This document shows positions 61,617 through 64,000 of a DNA stretch of 64,000 nt, one piece after another (position 1 is the stretch's first letter; each line of letters opens with the position of its first letter). Position numbers and translations under genes: made by a program. Under the pieces are notes generated by a model that was not told the DNA's origin, did no database searches, and saw nothing but the letters and a program-made list of their open reading frames with translations. The stretch covers positions 62,001 to 126,000 of the forward strand of contig NZ_BSSA01000005.1 of assembly GCF_030268885.1 (NCBI RefSeq), read 5' to 3'. This stretch comes from Kitasatospora phosalacinea. Lineage in GTDB: Bacteria > Actinomycetota > Actinomycetes > Streptomycetales > Streptomycetaceae.

Positions 61617-62147
61617 ATGGAAGTTCTGACGGGCAGTCACCGACTGCACTTCGCCGCGGCGTGGGTGCTGTTCGCCGCCGAACTGCTCTGCCTCGTCGCG
61701 ACCGCCCCGCCGCTGCGGCTGATCGCCCCGGTCTGGCTGTGGGCGGGCCTGGCCGGGCTGGTGGTGCTGCTCCTGGTCTCCGCACTCGTCCGCTGCTTCG
61801 CCGTCCCCTTCCCGCGCCGCGGCGGCTGGTTCGACCCGGTGCCGTACGTCTGGCACCTGCCGCGCGGACTGAAGACCTGGTACGGGCTCGCCCTCTGCCT
61901 GGTCGGCCTCGGCCTGGCCACGGCGGGCGGCGCCGAACACGCCCACCGGGACGCCACCGGCTACTACCTGCAGCACGGGGGCGTCCGCACCGACCTCAGC
62001 CGGGACGCGTACGACGCCGGGCGCGGCGCGTTCGTCCGGATCGCCACCGGCGTCCCGGCCGGACTGTGCGTGGTCGGCAGCTTCCTGGTGCTGCTCTCCG
62101 CCGACGTCGCGTACGGCGCCGCGGAGGCCACCCGCACCCGTCGCTGA
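61617..62147 (+). CDS. Small integral membrane protein of unknown function
   Basis: 176 residues; ATG 61617 with GGGGG upstream. Three or four predicted helices: [78 protein letters not shown]. Between helices 3 and 4 is a loop with [20 protein letters not shown]. It recalls hypothetical Streptomyces membrane proteins with no assigned role. Divergent from the xylanase, convergent with the beta-helix gene. Confidence 0.72.
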   Translation: MEVLTGSHRLHFAAAWVLFAAELLCLVATAPPLRLIAPVWLWAGLAGLVVLLLVSALVRCFAVPFPRRGGWFDPVPYVWHLPRGLKTWYGLALCLVGLGLATAGGAEHAHRDATGYYLQHGGVRTDLSRDAYDAGRGAFVRIATGVPAGLCVVGSFLVLLSADVAYGAAEATRTRR

Positions 62148-62197
62148 TCCCCGTGGCCCCGCGAGGTGCTCGCGCACCGACCGGGGTGCGGGAACGG

Positions 62198-62235
62198 CGA
62201 TCCCCACCCGGCCGTGGAGGGCCGGGCGGGGATCG
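62198..62235. terminator. Bidirectional terminator
   Basis: 16-bp stem with one mismatch (CGATCCCCACCCGGCC / GGCCGGGCGGGGATCG) and a 6-base loop, between convergent genes. Confidence 0.75.
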
Positions 62236-62307
62236 GTGGTGGGGCGGTCGCCGCCCGGGGCCGGGAGGAGGCTCCCCGCCCGGTCCGGGCCCCGGACGGC
62301 GACCGGG

Positions 62308-64000
62308 TCAGGAGGTGAACGCCTGCAGCTCGGAGAGCTGCCCGGCGGGCCAGCCGGTGTTCCCGGTGACGGTCAGTCGCAGGTAACGGGTGGGCGTGGC
62401 GGGGAGGTTGACGGTCACGGTGTTGCCGGTGGCCGGGTCGAAGACGTAGCCCGCCGAGCCGACCAGGGTGGTGAAGGTGGTGCCGTCGGTGGAGCCCTGG
62501 ACGGTGACGGTCTGGGTGCGGGTGGCCCAGGCGCCGGCCGGGGGCAGCTTCAGGACGGCCCGGCTCAGGTTGCGTGCGCAGCCCAGGTCGACCTGGATCC
62601 ACTGCGGGAAGGCGTTGTTGGTGCTCTCCCAGTAGGTGTTGGCGTCACCGTCGACCGCGTTGCCGGGCCCGTAGGTCTGGCTGGTGCCGGAGGCGGTGGC
62701 GGGGCGCCCCTGGGCGAGGTTGCCGGTGCTGCCGGGGCAGGTCGACGAGGCCGAGGCGGACGGGGACGGCGAGGCCGGGGCCGAGGTGGACGGCGACGGC
62801 GAGGAGGTGCCGCCGCCGAACGCCTGCAGCTCGGAGAGCTGCCCGGCGGGCCAGCCGGTGTTCCCGGTGACGGTCAGTCGCAGGTAACGGGTGGGCGTGG
62901 CGGGGAGGTTGACGGTCACGGTGTTGCCGGTGGCCGGGTCGAAGACGTAGCCCGCCGAGCCGACCAGGGTGGTGAAGGTGCTGCCGTCGGTGGAGCCCTG
63001 GACGGTCAGGGTCTGGGTGCGGGTGGCCCAGGCGCCGGCCGGGGGCAGCTTCAGGACGGCCTTGGTCAGACCGGTCGCGCAGCCCAGGTCGACCTGGATC
63101 CACTGCGGGAAGGCGTTGTTGGCGCTCTCCCAGTAGGTGTTGGCGTCACCGTCGACCGCGTTGCCCGCGCCCAGCCCGGCGTTGGTGCCGGAGGCGGTGG
63201 CGGGGCGCCCCTGGGCGAGGTTGCCGGTGCCGCTCGGGCAGTTCGACGAGGCCGAGGCCGAGGCGGACGGGGACGGCGAGGCCGGGGCCGAGGTGGACGG
63301 GGACGGGGACGGCGAGCCGGTGCCGCCGTTGTCGCCGCCGACCGGGACGCCGTTGTACGTCCAGACCGGCGCGGGCCACTGGCCGGTGCAGGTGGAGCCG
63401 CTCAGGCCGGAGTTGCCGCCGCCGTCGGTGATCTGGAAGCCGGTGCCCACGCAGTTGTGGATCGGGGTGGCGGCCTGCGCGATGTTCCTGGCCCTGACGT
63501 TGGTGAACTTCATTTGCGCGTTGGCCTGCGCCTGGATCGCGTAGGTGCCCGCGCCGTCGATGTTCACGTTGGTCAGGTTGACGCCGGTGACGCCGCCCTC
63601 GATGGTCTGGATCGCCTCGTAGGAGCTGTCCAGGATGTCGGTGTCGCTGATGTTGACGGTCGCACCGGTGATCGGCTCGTTCAGGCCGTCGAACCAGATC
63701 GCGCCGACGCCGAACTGCCAGTTGTAGTCGCTGTTGCCGGTGCGGACCAGGGTGTTGCGGGCCGCGGTGATCGTGCCGGAGACGGCGGTGCCGTTGCCGG
63801 AGGTGACGCCCGGGTAGCGGTTGGCGATGTGCAGGCCGCCGCCGTTGGTGATGGTGTCGGCCATCACGTTGTCCGAGATGGTGAAGTCCTTGCCGCCGTA
63901 CGTGACGATGTTGTTGGCGAGGATCGGCAGCACCACCGTGTTGTGGGTGAAGCTGTCGTTGACGTTGGCCAGCCGCTCCGGCCAGGACGCCAGGCCGTCG
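62308..64000 (-). CDS. Secreted beta-helix glycosidase with two discoidin modules, 5' end outside window
   Basis: 564 visible residues, open to the window edge. The N-terminal visible part is a right-handed beta-helix with many Asn/Asp turns: [74 protein letters not shown]. It resembles the catalytic part of GH87 alpha-1,3-glucanases (mycodextranases), though other beta-helix enzymes cannot be excluded. Then follow two F5/8 type C (CBM32-like) modules ([53 protein letters not shown]) joined by Ser/Pro/Ala linkers. The two modules are almost identical. It probably attacks fungal or plant wall glucans outside the cell. Confidence 0.78.
   Translation of the reverse strand, partial: DGLASWPERLANVNDSFTHNTVVLPILANNIVTYGGKDFTISDNVMADTITNGGGLHIANRYPGVTSGNGTAVSGTITAARNTLVRTGNSDYNWQFGVGAIWFDGLNEPITGATVNISDTDILDSSYEAIQTIEGGVTGVNLTNVNIDGAGTYAIQAQANAQMKFTNVRARNIAQAATPIHNCVGTGFQITDGGGNSGLSGSTCTGQWPAPVWTYNGVPVGGDNGGTGSPSPSPSTSAPASPSPSASASASSNCPSGTGNLAQGRPATASGTNAGLGAGNAVDGDANTYWESANNAFPQWIQVDLGCATGLTKAVLKLPPAGAWATRTQTLTVQGSTDGSTFTTLVGSAGYVFDPATGNTVTVNLPATPTRYLRLTVTGNTGWPAGQLSELQAFGGGTSSPSPSTSAPASPSPSASASSTCPGSTGNLAQGRPATASGTSQTYGPGNAVDGDANTYWESTNNAFPQWIQVDLGCARNLSRAVLKLPPAGAWATRTQTVTVQGSTDGTTFTTLVGSAGYVFDPATGNTVTVNLPATPTRYLRLTVTGNTGWPAGQLSELQAFTS
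62317..63231 (-). repeat. Near-identical tandem copies of the discoidin-module coding sequence
   Basis: Segments 62317-62730 and 62818-63231 match at nearly every base with an offset of 501 (167 codons). They differ mainly around 62663-62690 versus 63164-63191, without length change. This is a recent in-frame duplication or ongoing gene conversion. Confidence 0.85.

Overview
The window reads as chromosomal DNA of a mycelial actinomycete, most likely Streptomyces or Kitasatospora. The support is very high GC with strong third-position GC bias, frequent GTG and TTG starts, apparently leaderless mRNAs, a 2-methylisoborneol (earthy odorant) gene pair, plant-biomass hydrolases with CBM2 modules and Ser/Pro linkers, and many accessory transcription factors. 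No rRNA, tRNA or CRISPR array was seen. Both window edges cut genes for secreted polysaccharide-active proteins: a pectate lyase on the left and a beta-helix protein with discoidin modules on the right.

Layout. (1) 0-3.1 kb: pectate lyase tail, MmyB-type regulator, an MFS exporter gene broken by an in-frame amber codon, and a SnoaL-like gene. (2) 3.2-9.2 kb: a divergent sulfur-related locus. Two flavin monooxygenases and a DUF1684 gene run leftward; a GNAT gene and an SsuD-like alkanesulfonate monooxygenase run rightward. Each arm opens with a tiny leader peptide ending in Ala-Leu-Cys, and the two leaders are inverted copies of each other. (3) 9.3-14.2 kb: an island with two IS5-family elements and a remnant of a third, a barstar-like gene apparently inside the ends of one element, a gene with an internal duplication, a truncated winged-helix gene and a DUF4253 gene. 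(4) 14.3-19.7 kb: a GH9 cellulase behind a perfect CebR operator, then 2-MIB synthase and GPP methyltransferase. (5) 19.8-29.4 kb: mostly single genes (DinB-like, exonuclease III, GntR, ROK, acetyltransferase, methyltransferase, SDR plus TetR with matching operators). (6) 29.4-39.5 kb: one long leftward sulfate-ester scavenging operon. It has a six-cysteine leader peptide, a TauD/AtsK-type dioxygenase, a ROK regulator, a complete peptide-type ABC importer and a formylglycine sulfatase. (7) 39.7-49.4 kb: small secreted peptide, dienelactone hydrolase, DHFR-like/TetR pair, a P-loop protein, an NAD-dependent DNA ligase, a sortase-type vWA surface protein and an SMI1-like gene without a normal start. 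(8) 49.5-53.0 kb: bioBAD. (9) 53.3-57.8 kb: membrane protein, Rrf2 regulator, 2Fe-2S protein, metal P-type ATPase and divergent ArsR sensor. (10) 58.2-64 kb: secreted metzincin-like protease and partner, GH11 xylanase, membrane protein and the truncated beta-helix protein.

How the genes fit together. Units 2 and 6 form a sulfur-scavenging network. The importer brings in organosulfur compounds, the dioxygenase and sulfatase release sulfite or sulfate from sulfonates and sulfate esters, and the FMN-dependent monooxygenases desulfonate others. The cysteine-containing leaders would tie expression to the charged Cys-tRNA pool. The cellulase, xylanase, pectate lyase and beta-helix protein form a plant-polysaccharide set at separate loci. 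The most unusual features are the mirrored leaders, the Cys-rich leader of the sulfatase operon, the barstar gene bounded by IS ends, and a 2-MIB synthase with an encapsulin-cargo-like N-terminus but no shell gene in view.
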